Part shown: one piece after another, positions 1-11,000 of the stretch | Layout of the letters: each line of letters starts with the position of its first letter | Numbering within the stretch: the stretch's first letter is position 1 | DNA from: Diplosphaera chodatii | Lineage: Eukaryota > Chlorophyta > Trebouxiophyceae > Prasiolales > Stichococcaceae | DNA length: 64,000 nucleotides | Reading direction: 5' to 3' | NCBI GenBank assembly: GCA_032358165.1 | Contig: JAALGY010000043.1 | Span: 1,240,001 to 1,304,000, forward strand | Notes under the pieces: model-generated | What the model saw: only the letters and a program-made list of their open reading frames with translations | What the model was told of the DNA's origin: nothing | The model's database searches: none | Made by a program: the position numbers and the translations under genes

Positions 1-171
1 AGGCTCGGCTTGCAGCTTGGCGGCCGGCACCACAACGCCCACCACTCAGCCTGCGTGCTGCCGCCGCAGTGCTACCCTCTCTTGTGGGCGGGCGCAGCCG
101 CCCACACCCCAGGGCAGGCCGCTCAGCAGGAAGATGTAGAACAGTACCCTACTCCGAGCACTCGGTCGTAA
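1..171 (+). CDS. Possible 3' end of a gene entering from the left edge
   Basis: Frame 1 is open from the first base to a TAA at 169-171 (56 codons). The product is rich in His, Ala, Gln and Pro (HHNAHHSACVLPPQ near the start) and matches no family I know. It may be the last exon of a gene that starts outside the window and converges on the oxygenase gene next to it. Chance openness is possible at this length and GC content. Confidence 0.25.
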   Translation, partial: RLGLQLGGRHHNAHHSACVLPPQCYPLLWAGAAAHTPGQAAQQEDVEQYPTPSTRS

Positions 172-727
172 CTTCAGCAGTGTCCACTCAACGATGCCAT
201 CTGTATGGTTTGGGCAGCGGTTCAGGCTTTGTCAGATGCTGCCAACCCGTTGACCCGGGACAGACGCCTTGCACCTTTTGAATGTATTTGCAATTGTGGG
301 TGAGTGTCAGCGGTCTCTTGTGAGCTATGCTTTGATCCTGTTCTTGCTTCGATGTTGATGTCGTGCATGAAGGGTGTGTTGCAATGCCAGGGCCTTCGAT
401 CCTGAAAAGCTGCAAGGGTATCATGCTCTATGTGACAGCGATGAAAGGGAGGGTCTGAATCAGTCGAGTATCAAGGGTCATGCAGTTCGAAGCACCTGAA
501 TGCAGCACACTCTTTACCACGATCGTAGCACCCTCTTGACTATGTTCTAGGCTGCTAGCCACAGGGCGACACATGTGGCAACAGCAAACGCTGCCAAGGA
601 GGCGTTGCTTGCTGCACACTCCTGCTGGTTGGTCTTAGCGTCCCGCAGGCTGGAGCGCAAGCCAGCCCCCCACCTGCAGCAGCCTCCCCACTCCAGCCGC
701 GCCGCCGCGCGCTCGTCGCCTCTGGCG
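172..727. other. Convergent intergenic spacer
   Basis: I see no coding exon here. It lies between the possible left-edge gene end and the stop codon of the minus-strand oxygenase, so it would hold the 3' untranslated region of one or both. Confidence 0.5.
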
Positions 728-2695
728 TCATGCGATCAGGCGCGGCTCGGCGTCGGGGGCGCCGGGGAAGGCGCCCCGGAGGTGCGCCTCCAGGGGCGCC
801 AGCACCCGGCGCACCAGGCCCAGCTCCCGCCAGAAGGAGCGCAGCGCCGCCGCCCGCCCCTCGCCGTCGTCGTGGCTGTCCTGCAGCGCACAGCGTGTCA
901 TGTCAATCCTGGTCCGTCACGTCGAGCATGCACCCGGAGAGGAAGCGTAGATGCTGTACCCATTCCCTGCAATGTCATTGCTGCTGGGGCCAGTGCTGGC
1001 TGACTGATCCGCTGTACTATGTGCCGCACCTCGATCGAGGCAGCCCACTGGTCCGCGTAGTGCAGCTTGGCCGCCAGGCCCTGCACGTCCGGCTGCCGCA
1101 GCAGCTGCGCGGCGGTCTCCGCGGACAGCTGCCCACCGCTCTCAGCGGCCTGCTGCAGGGCCGACTGCAGCAGCTCGCTGGGCGGCGCCGCACGCGTGCG
1201 CCTCGGCGCATTGCTGAACCAGATGGTGAAGCACGCCCTCGCCGCACTCGCCGGCATGACCCTGCAGACAAGCTCAATGCAAGATGGGGGGATTGTAGGG
1301 GCAGTTATCATTCAGCGACATAGCATGGTACGCGCGAAATGCGTGGGTGTCTGTTTGACGTCGAGCCTCGCTTGAGCACCACTTGCAGCCCATCAGCACA
1401 GGGTTCACCCTGCAAGACGCACCTGTGCAGCATGCGCGTGGAGGCGAAGAGCACGAGGCGGTCGTGCCGCGGTGCAATGTCCACTGGCTCGGCACCGAAG
1501 GGGAACAGTCTGAGGGTGCCGCCGTGCGCTGGCTCCCACCCTTCAGCGAGAATCAGCAGACACCTGGTTCCATGCTTGATGGCGAGCTGTTCATACAGTC
1601 ACGCGTGCAGCGATGCTGCATCAACATATGACACATAACACCTTGAAACTCATGTACCCGAAAATCGCCATCAACACTTCACGCATGAACCATCATCACC
1701 TGGGTTCAGGTAGACGATAGCGCTGAGGCGGCGGCCGTCCACTGCCTCATCGCTGTCGAAATGCATGGGGAAGCATGCTCCTCCGCCTGCAGAAGCGAAT
1801 CTTGAGTGGTCGACAGGCTCAAGACAACTCCTGCGGTCGGCACTGCAGCCTGGGGCAGGCGACGCATCGTGCAGGGCCTGCCTGCATTGAACTGCGCCTT
1901 GATGGCCTGCGAGGCGAGTGTGTGCTGCGGCAGGTACACGCTCAGCAGCGTGCGCAGGGTGGAGTCGTGCTGCAGCTGCGCCTGCGCAGCACGCACAAAC
2001 ACTGGGAACTGCAGCATGCCCGCAGCAACAGCATCAATGGCAGCCTTGTCTCTAGTCGTTTGTGTAACGTTGCCTCACGCAGCCATCACAGCCGCGCAGA
2101 CAACCGACGGCTTCACACTACGGCAGCAGGTGTCGCAGCGACGGGCGCACGAGCAGCGGGGCGGCGGCCTGCACCCCCGCCTCCATCAGCTCCGCCTCGT
2201 GGATGCCGCGCTTCCGCAGCAGCTGGCGCGCCTCGCCGCGCACCAGGTGCGTGCTGTTGAGGTGCATGTGCCCGCCCTGCAGGGCAGCACGTCACATCGA
2301 CTTAAGAGGTAGGATATTGTTGCAGTCGGAGCGCCTGATGGCCATACCATCAGACGGCCGCAGGCGGCTGACTACGGCAGCAATACCTGCCTGAGGGCCT
2401 CGATCTCCTGCCGCAGCGCTGTGGCCGGGCCGGCACCGAACACATCGTCAACCACGGCAAAGCCGTGGGCCTGCAGCTGAGCTGCAGTTGCGGGGGAGAC
2501 CGCCTGCTCCAGGCGGTGCAGCGGCAACCCGCTGTCGCTGCGTGCCACAGCAAAGGCTCAGCTTGGTGTTTATGACGTTCAAATAAGCCTCCCTGGCTGG
2601 GGCTTTCTGTGATGCGAGCCAGCACAACACGCTGGTGTGGACATGCGCTGTATGTGTGCTTCGCACATCACTCACCTGTCCATTGCGCTGAGCAT
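728..2695 (-). CDS. 2-oxoglutarate/Fe(II)-dependent oxygenase (prolyl-4-hydroxylase-like fold)
   Basis: A multi-exon gene read on the minus strand; its stop is the complement of 728-730. In order the exons encode LQAHGFAVVDDVFGAG (about 2440), MHLNSTHLVRGEARQLLRKR (about 2230), SVYLPQHTLASQAIKAQFNAG (about 1900), CFPMHFDSDEAVDGRRLSAI (about 1760), HGGTLRLFPFGAEPVDIAP (about 1500) and MLHR joined to ARACFTIWFSN (about 1430 and 1220). The HFD pair and the later His of MLHR fit the Fe(II) triad, and the Arg of ARACFTIWF fits the 2-oxoglutarate anchor. This arrangement is that of the P4Hc/Egl9-type oxygenases, which hydroxylate protein prolines or related substrates; the substrate here is unknown. 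The C-terminal extension after the core is helical and less conserved. The chosen start (MLSAMD, 2693-2695) lies in a short exon ending in a GTGAGT donor at 2677. An upstream exon (2880-3064) with transit-peptide-like composition may add an N-terminus, but its phase does not join cleanly. Confidence 0.8.
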
Positions 2696-2879
2696 GCGCA
2701 GAGTCACCAGCTGCGATGCTGGATACGATCTAGTCAACGATGTCACCGATCGAGGACCTTGTCGTCCGATCGCCTGGACTGCCATCCGCAAGGCTGATAC
2801 TGCATGATGCCAGTCCATGAAGGCGACCTACCGCCGCGGACACAGCAGAGAGCACTGCTGGCCAGCTCCCACTCACCGC

Positions 2880-3064
2880 GCGACCGAGATGAACAGCTGA
2901 TCCCGTCGCTTGTTTGCAGCAAGACTTTTTGAGGCGGTGAGGACCACGGGAGAGAACGGGGGATTTGCGGTCGCTGCAGGGAGCATGGCCGCCCAGGTGT
3001 GACACCGTAGCAACTGGCTGCAGAGCACCCAGCCACGCCAAAAGTTTATCGGGAGAGTCAACAA
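2880..3064 (-). other. Possible upstream exon of the oxygenase gene
   Basis: An open minus-strand stretch starting MLTLPINFW and including MLPAATANPPFSPVVLTASK. It is Ala/Ser/Thr rich and basic like an organelle transit peptide, and ends at a good GTGAGT donor. Joining that donor to the next visible exon gives an in-frame stop, while an alternative GTCGCG donor keeps the frame. It may be 5' untranslated or an alternative exon. Confidence 0.35.
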
Positions 3065-3561
3065 CTGTGAAGCTCAAGCAGGTCGACCAGTGGTCAGGAG
3101 ACGGCACGTGACATGCAGCTGTTCCCACGCTGGCCATTGCACAGTGGTAGGTGCGTGCGCACGTCACTGGAGGCAAGCGGGATGCAGCCCTTGCTGTGAC
3201 AGTGTTCCCCCAAGGCACCGAGAGGGCGCTTACGGTGCGTGCATTGACCATAGCTAGTCTGACCCAGATCAGATTGGGACAACAAATGCTGAGAGGTCCT
3301 GCTGGAGCTGCGGGCCCCAGCAGTCATTGAATGATGAGGAAAGCTGACAAAATCACATACATGTCTGATTGGCCCCAGTGCCATGTGGAACTGCCAAACC
3401 CCAGTGCAGGTAGTGCACATGAAAATAATTCTGTACTTTGGTGCTCCACAATCGGCACCGCTGAGTGTGCATAGTGCGACCCGACCCCATCACCCTGAGC
3501 TGCACTCCTTCACGACTTCGCGCACTTCTGGTCACTTCACAATTACTGCAGTATCGCAGCA
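3065..3561. other. Intergenic spacer with no gene seen
   Basis: This lies between the 5' end of the oxygenase and the 3' end of LysM-A, both on the minus strand. It would contain the oxygenase promoter and the LysM-A 3' untranslated region. No recognisable exon was found. Confidence 0.5.
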
Positions 3562-5127
3562 TTAGTAGTACCGCCGCTTCGGTGTCTGCATGACAACCTT
3601 CGGCACAGGCCTTCGGATGTAGGCGGTGGCTTGCAGCTTGCGACTGAGGCGGCGCGTAGGTGCTGCAGCCAAGGGTGCAAGTACCGCCTTAGCACCAAGG
3701 TTCACATGACGCATCGCAGTGGGAACATGCATGTGATCGACGCAGCATGTTTGCATTCTCGCAGTCTGAGCCGCACCTGGAGGGCCGATTGCGACGGCTG
3801 CGCCACCGTCGGCGAACCAGTTGGTGGTGATTTCCACACCCAGAGTGACACCAGTCGGGTTGGCCACGAACTCCGCCAGTTCAGGATGGCCGTCCTTGTC
3901 CTTCACAGCCAGAATCGCTGGTGTGATGGCGTTCACGTTCAGCGTCAGGACGTCGTTGTCGCCGTTCTTGCTCACGGCAAAGGGGGACTGCAAGGCACAA
4001 GACCACGCTGTCAGGCAGAGACAGACCCGGACCAGCTCCTTGGCGGCCAAGGCTAGGATGGCTGAGGAGAGGCTGGGCATAAAGCGTCACAGTATGCTGG
4101 CATGCTGTTGAATTTTATGCAACACCAGCAGCAGGTGGACGTGTGACAGATTGGTACGGTGGCAGCATAGGCAGGTATGCCGCTAGCGCACCTGGCACTC
4201 GGCGATGATGGAACAGTAGTCAGTGAGCAGCTCCAGAGCGCCTTGCAACTTGGAGGAGACGCTGGTGCCGCACAGGGAGCTGACAGCACACTGCATCGCC
4301 AGAATGTCACCCAGATACCGGCACCGTTCGCACGCGAGGGCAGTGATGAACCTTACACATATGAAGCATGTGTAGACGCATGAGGGTGCAATGCGCATGA
4401 GTAGATGTTTGGTCACCCACTCACCTTGCTGGGGGCGGCTGATACACACACTGGCACCCCGTCAGAGAGCGTCTTGCAGGTCGTGGTGTTCGTGCCTATG
4501 CAGTGCAACACGTATGGTTGAAGGTTCGTCGTGAGACTGTCAGCGATGCAACATGCGCGTTGTGTCAGGACAAGTGAGCCTGCCAATACACTCACCGTCA
4601 ACGTTGATGACGGCGCCATTGTCGCTGGCGATTGTGCTGCAGGTGTCTCCAGGAGCGGCCACAACGACGTCGTTACAGAAAGCGATGGTGTCGCCAGTGC
4701 ACACCGCACTTCCAGGGAAGAGTGCAGCGTCGCACAGCACCAGCGGGTTCAGCACCTTGAAGCCGTCCACGGTGATGCCGTTGCGGGCACTGCAAGCACA
4801 GCAAACGCATGTTCACAGCCCTCAACCTGGATAGGAGGATGGCAGAGCACCATCACCGGGCACAGCCTGCTTGACAACTGCGAGAAGATTGGTATGCCGT
4901 GCAGACACCAAATCCGTTGCGCTTATAGAACGCCACAGGTGGCGAACATGAAAGGAAGTGACATTTTAAGCTCACGACATGGTCGCGCAGGTGTCGCCGC
5001 TCTGGACTTGCTCCACACGGCCGCAGGGGTCCGGCAGTGCTGGGAACAGTGGCAGCGGTGGCAGGCTGTCCGCGGCCGCTCCGGCGGTCAAGGCCAGTGC
5101 CACCAGAAACAGCGCCAATGAAGCCAT
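3562..5127 (-). CDS. LysM-A: secreted LysM-domain protein, family member A
   Basis: Six exons close in frame: 4976-5127, 4596-4789, 4425-4495, 4192-4290, 3777-3987, 3562-3662 (828 nt, 275 residues). A signal peptide (MASLALFLVALALTAGAAA) is followed by two LysM-like units. The first has VQSGDTC and later NPLVLC; the second has VVAAPGDTCSTIA and ends GVPVCV. Next come a Cys-containing helical segment (CAVSSLCGTS...YCSIIAEC), a segment around DGHPELAEFV, and a basic tail ending PKRRYY. LysM modules bind N-acetylglucosamine polymers in other organisms, so a secreted or wall-bound lectin is likely; the ligand is unknown. LysM-A is the most divergent member. It has an extra intron inside the second LysM unit, and its helical segment has YC where the others have DWC. 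It is head to head with the receptor kinase. Start: the ATG at 5125-5127 is the one that opens the signal peptide. Confidence 0.88.
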
Positions 5128-8093
5128 TTTCCGAACTATCTGCAGACACCAGAAGCCGGGTTGACCCGCATGGGTTGACTCAACCGCGTTGCAGACAGGC
5201 CATGCATTGCCTCTGCACCACATATGGCAGGCGGCTTTGATCTTGCAGCACACGAGGTCTGGTGTGAATGATTCTGCGTTGGTACATAGCAATCAGTGCA
5301 GCACATTGGGGACAGAGCAGTGACCGCCGGCACGTCTGGGGCCAGATAGGGGGCAAGTTTCAAGCTGCTACCGCCCGTTGCAGCCGTCGCACCCACGCAA
5401 AACCGGCACAATCCAGACAGTCACTATCTTCACGGTCACACAGCTGGTCGTGCGTGCCCAAACTACAGCATGCTGGCCGGGGTGGCCGTACCGTGTGTTA
5501 CGCCGATCGTGCGTGGTGCTCGCTCCGCTGAGTGCGCTGCACGCCACCGACAGAAGGAAAGAGGCAAGCATAAGCACCGGACAGCAAGCAAGTGCGAGGG
5601 ATGAGGTAGAGTGGCAATCAGTGCCAAGTGTGTGCCGTTTTGACGCGGTTATGTCAAGCAACCCCTCCCTGCAAGGGTGTACGGCACTTGATCAGGGAGG
5701 TTATCCACGTGGCCTAACGGCTCATAACTGCTGCACCACAACTCGATTCGGCAAGGGGTTATATTTCAGAATTTGCAACACCAGACCCGTCGGTTTCAAT
5801 ACTCGGCGGGTTGTCCGAAACTCCACGCGTCACGATTCATGGAATCTCTTGCCCCAGTCCTAAGCTCTGAACATCACCTCCTGGCCGCAGCCTGCTGTCG
5901 CCCTGCGGTCAAATGTGACAGCCAGCCGAACCTCTTGCAACTTGCAGGGCAGACAAGAGGCACACCCACCACGCCACTCGGAGGCACTGTCTGTGGTGAT
6001 GGCGTCAACCCAGTCTGTATGAAAACAATCTCGCCGGCCTGCCTCCTCTCCATTGACGAGCATGCCATATGCTTATGCTGGCGGATCATAGAACGTGCCC
6101 CTGGAAGGCCATCAAACATGACACCGATCATCCCGCAGGTCTGCATGGTTTACTTTTCCCATGAGTCGGGCCGCCGTGCAAAGCCTGCTCACCCGCAAGC
6201 CTGACTGTCGCATAGTCAGACATGCCGCGGATGTCTGCAGCGTTTGCAGGCGCGTATATACATGGGGGCCGGTACAGGTACGTTGCAGCACTTTTTGCAG
6301 GTCAGATTTCCCAATGACCCCTCTGTAACAGCTGCATGAAGCGTGAACGATGGGATCAACCTACTTCGGTTTACAGACGATTGTGAGGCCACCCCGGTAA
6401 TCCAAGCTTGCGGATGGTGCACTTGGGTGTGGGGTGAGACATGCAGTGTATGGGCAGCGTTGGCGTGAGCCGCTGAGCGTGTCAGCACGGTTGCATGCGG
6501 TGCACATGTCACAGGTTGAGCGTGAGACGCAGGATAGCGTCGCGTGTTGGGATGATCGTAGCTGCCGGTGCGTTAGGTGAACCACTGCGCAGGTCTGTCC
6601 GACCGATGCGATTCCCATGCACCCACGTGCAGCAAGATTCGAATTTGTGGACAACTGCATGTCGACGTGCCAGCTCGCTTCGTCGATGACAGTGGATTGT
6701 TGAGGTGCTGGACATGCAAGGAGCGCATGATAACTTGCGCTCAGCGCCCGATACTAACACGAAGCGATGCTGGCAAATTTGCGAGTTCTTCCAGAGCTGC
6801 GCATTCTGTGCGTACGTAGCTGATCTTGCCGATTGTCACATCGGCAGACGGTAAGTCCGTCACACATCAGCCAGGCTCATTGACATTGAGCACCCGGGTG
6901 TGCTCAAATCGAGCTTGCAAGCATATGGCGTCATTGAGGCTTCTCAGCCGGCGCGCCCTTCCCTGGGTGTCTCACCCACTACCTCAATCGCTGTCACATA
7001 TGAGTGCGTTCGTCATGTGTGAGATGGTTGAACGGCCGCCAAAGTTCAGGCTGTGAAGGAGCCAGCCTGCCCCAACATGAAGCGCAAAACGATGCATCAC
7101 CACCCACAACTTGTGTCTACCTTGACGGTCAAACTCGCCCGGTCATCAAGCACGTATCTGATCTCATGCTTCAATCAGGGAGGCGTGTTTCACCAGTGCG
7201 TGGCCGACAGCAGCTGCGGCAGCAGCACCTCATAGGCAGACAGGCGGTGGGCATGCTTGCTCAGGCTGTGGGCGGTCGGCCCAACATGCGTCACATGGGG
7301 CCCACGACCAGTTTTTGCTGTATGGCTACAAGATTGAACCAAAGTTGCATCAAGGCATGCAGCAGATGTGTCCTGGTCTGATCTCACAACGCTGACGCAG
7401 TGCAACACCAAACCTCGCTCAGGTCGCACCTGATGGAGTGTGTCCAGCCAGCTCCTCTTGACACCAATAGAATAAGATTGACATCAGGCCTTGTTCAGCA
7501 CAATGTAAGCGGGCAGCAAGTGCCTTTCACCGTGATTGTCGGGCTGGATCCAGCGCCTGCAACGGCGGCGTGGCCGTCTGCTAGCAGCAGTAAGCCAAGG
7601 TACAGCATGCGTCATACGTACTTTCAAGTTGCCTTGCGCTGACGTGCATGCTTGCTGGGCGCAGTCGCCCCACGCTGGGCGCTTGCCCGCCGACACCGAC
7701 TACCACGCGTCACGCGCGGTGATACCACCTTGCTGGGTTTGGTGACGCAGGACCCTGACAGTGGTCGCAGACATAGCAGGCAACTGCATCGCGTACAGCG
7801 GTGTGAGCTTGTGCCACTTTGCCAGCCAAGTAACACTTTCATGGCGATCGCGCGATTCCGTGATTTCCAGGGGGAGCAATAATGGGGCAGCACCTCACCC
7901 CAGCCCGCACAAGGGGTCTCTGCACTGGACGCCCGGCGACTAGCTTGAGTTCATTGGTGGTCGCATCTAGAGCTGTAAGCCGTACTAGGCACTGCTGAGA
8001 CGCGATGTTGCTGTCGTGCACATCAGCCGACGGACATTTGCTGTGAGGCGAAGTACTGGTGCTGGCCGACCAGGCTGGTCCGGCCACACCGCG
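5128..8093. other. Divergent spacer between LysM-A and the receptor kinase
   Basis: About 3 kb separates two divergently transcribed genes. Several chance open frames exist (for example 5378-5863), but none has family resemblance, a transit or signal peptide, or matched splice sites. It should hold both promoters and possibly 5' untranslated exons. I see no RNA gene. Confidence 0.5.
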
Positions 8094-11000
8094 ATGGCCA
8101 GGTGGCGTGCCATCCAGGCAGCCTGTCTATGTGCGTTGGCGACCCTGGCAGCGCTGCTGCCCAGCGTCGTAGCGCAGTCCACATGCAGGGTTCAACTCGT
8201 TGGCACCGGGGCACGCCTTACTGGGGCCACCGCCACGGCCAGTGCAGTGCGGTCAGGCTCCGTCCGCTGCACAGGCTCTGCTGTGGCTGTCACTGGGCCG
8301 CTTGCCCTGCGAGGCGTGGTAACGTTTGCGGGTGAGGTGGAAAGCCCGAATGATGTTGCAGCTGGCCAGCCAGTTGCCGTCCTTGTTGGCTCTCAGACGC
8401 GCTTGTTGAACCTGCTTGACTCATCGTATGTCGTCTACGACACTGCGCAGGAGCCACATTCACGGCAGATCCGTCAGCAGCAGGCCTGTTGACCTTCAGC
8501 GGCGGTGGCCAGGTGCGGCAACAGCATGACAACTTGCCATGTGACCATGAGCCGATTGGCTTACCGGCTTTTGAATCATGCTTCGGCCGCGGTGCACTGC
8601 AGCTGACGCTGGACCAGGCATCCGTGACTGGCCTCGAGATTGGCGCGCTGTCTGCGGTGGCTGTGGTCAATGCAACCCTCAATGTCACACGGTCCACGTT
8701 CACTGGTGAGGCTGCATGCAAACCGTGTTTCACACGCGCAGCATGCTTCCAAGCGTTGCCGCGGGTGTGACGTCACGCCTCACGATGATGACAGGCAACA
8801 CCATCGGCGACGGCGCCTCAGTGCTGCTGGTCAACAGCAGCGACACAACCGTCAGCGGCTCCACCTTCAGCCGCAACACCGTGACACAGTTTGGCGGGGC
8901 CATCTCTGCTGGCGCAGGGACCCTGGTCGTGCAGGACTCGACGTGCGTGACACCTTGCGAATGAGCCTTGCAACCCTGCATTCCAGTGCGGCTCAAGCCC
9001 TCAGACCTGACGTGGACCCTCCAACTGTGACTCGCAGGTTCACCAGCAACTCTGCCGGCGCAACTGGAGGAGCCATTGACTTCAAGAGCGTTGCGGGGTC
9101 CACAGCAACGTTTCAGAATGTCACCTTCGCCAACAATGTTGCCAGTGCGTGCTGTTTTGGTGTTGTTTTGCTCGTCCTGTGCCGGTTTGGAGCTGAGGAA
9201 CCACGAGGTGCGAGCCTGATGCGACAGACTCCTTTTCATCACGCTTTCGTGCAGCCTGTCGGGGAGGCAGCGTCAGCCTCTCGGGTGTCGACACACTGTC
9301 AGTGGCGGGCTGCACCTTCACCAACAGCTCGGTGCAAGAGTGGGCAAGCAGCCCTGACGCTGGCGGAGTATGCCTCAACTCACTTCGGCTGGGATACACT
9401 GCTGGCGACGCCATCTTTGCGGAGAAGTACACCCTTGTCAACTTCACCGACACCAGGTGTGCGTCGGCCCCAACACGTGTCTCCGATGGCACCTCGCAGG
9501 TGCTTGTGGGATGTAGGTTGAACGTCCCAGACTACACACCGCCTCTGCACTAAGGCTGGCTTGTGATCTTCGCAGCTTTGATGAGACGAATGGCAACGGC
9601 GACGGTGCAATCTTCCTGAATGTGGGCGCCACAGCCCGCATGCGCAACACCAACATCACCAACACTCTGCTGGGGAGTGGCAGCACAGGGGCCATGATCT
9701 TCTCCTCCACGACAACAGCCATTGTGGACCGCTGCAACTTTGTCAACAACACTGGTGCGCAAGAAGGCTGACGTCGTAAATTTGCTTGCTGCACGATGCC
9801 TGTGCTGACGCCATTGCAATGTGTGCCTACCGGAGGGCAGAGGATCTGATGAGCAAGTGTTGTTGCTGCAGCACCCAGCACCGGAGGGTTACTCTTCCAG
9901 CAGTGCAATACTGTGAACGTCACCAACAGCGTCTTTCGAGGCAACCAAGGCAAGACCGGCTGTGACCACTCTGCTGAGATCCTTGCAAGGGCATGTGCTC
10001 CTGAACATCAGCGCGAATGTTTGCTTCCTCATCGTTGCAGGTCTGCCCAGCGACCAGGGTAATGGCTTTGGTGGAGGCATGGTCGTCTTCACAGGCTGCA
10101 CTGATGGCTGTTTGATTGATCGGAACACCTTCATCTCGAATTCCGCGCCGAAAGGCGACGGTGGCGGGTTCTTTGCGGCAGCGCCAGCCACGATGGTCAT
10201 CTCCAACAACAGATTCATAGAAAACGTTTCAGGTGCGAAACCTCTCGCCCTGTTCGACCAGAACAGTGTTGTTCACCTGCTGCACACCAACTCCAATGGC
10301 CGTGTTCCTGGGTTACATTCAGGCAACACTGGCGGGGGATTGGCCATTGGTGGGGCAGGGCAGGGTGTCACCAAGAACTCGCTGGTGCTTCGGAGCAATA
10401 CATTCACGAATAACACGGTATGGTGGTTGGGACAGCAGCAAATCTGGCACGCCATATCTGGCAATCTCAATATCTAGAGCCTCACGTGCTCTGTTGGTCC
10501 TGTGTTGCTTGCTGTGTAACGATTTGACATCCCCCTGCTGTAACAGGTGACTGGCTCGGTGGGGGTAGGGGGCGGCTTTGCTCTGAATTTGATGCCGTCG
10601 ATGCAAATGTCGGCGTGCAGTTTTGACGGCAACACAGCGTCTCAGAACGGGGGTGGCATGGCCGTCTTCGGCACCTCTACAAGCTCTTTCACTGCCACAA
10701 ACCTCACGTATGTTCCGGGGCCTTGCTTGCAGCTAGATGGTATTTTGTGCACCTACAACCGCTTCGGATGCTGCACCTTGAGCTGGCACACTTAAGCTTT
10801 GCGCGTGCTGCAGGTACACTGGCAACGTCGCACAGGCGCGAGCTGGCAATGGTGGAGGCTTGTTTGCGACTGGCGGCAGTGCTACCACCTCCCAGCTCAC
10901 GCTGAGTGACAACAGCGGGGCCATTGGTGCAGGCGTCTTCCTGGTAAGGACTTTTGATCCTGGCCTAACTATGGTAGTTGTACCGATGCACTGCTGGTCA

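Noticed and set aside
5378..5863. 161-codon open frame in the LysM-A/kinase spacer
   Set aside because: No domain, no signal or transit peptide, no splice context; looks like chance openness.
8016..8093. Upstream in-frame ATG of the receptor kinase
   Set aside because: It puts a basic 26-residue stretch before the signal peptide; the ATG at 8094 fits export better.
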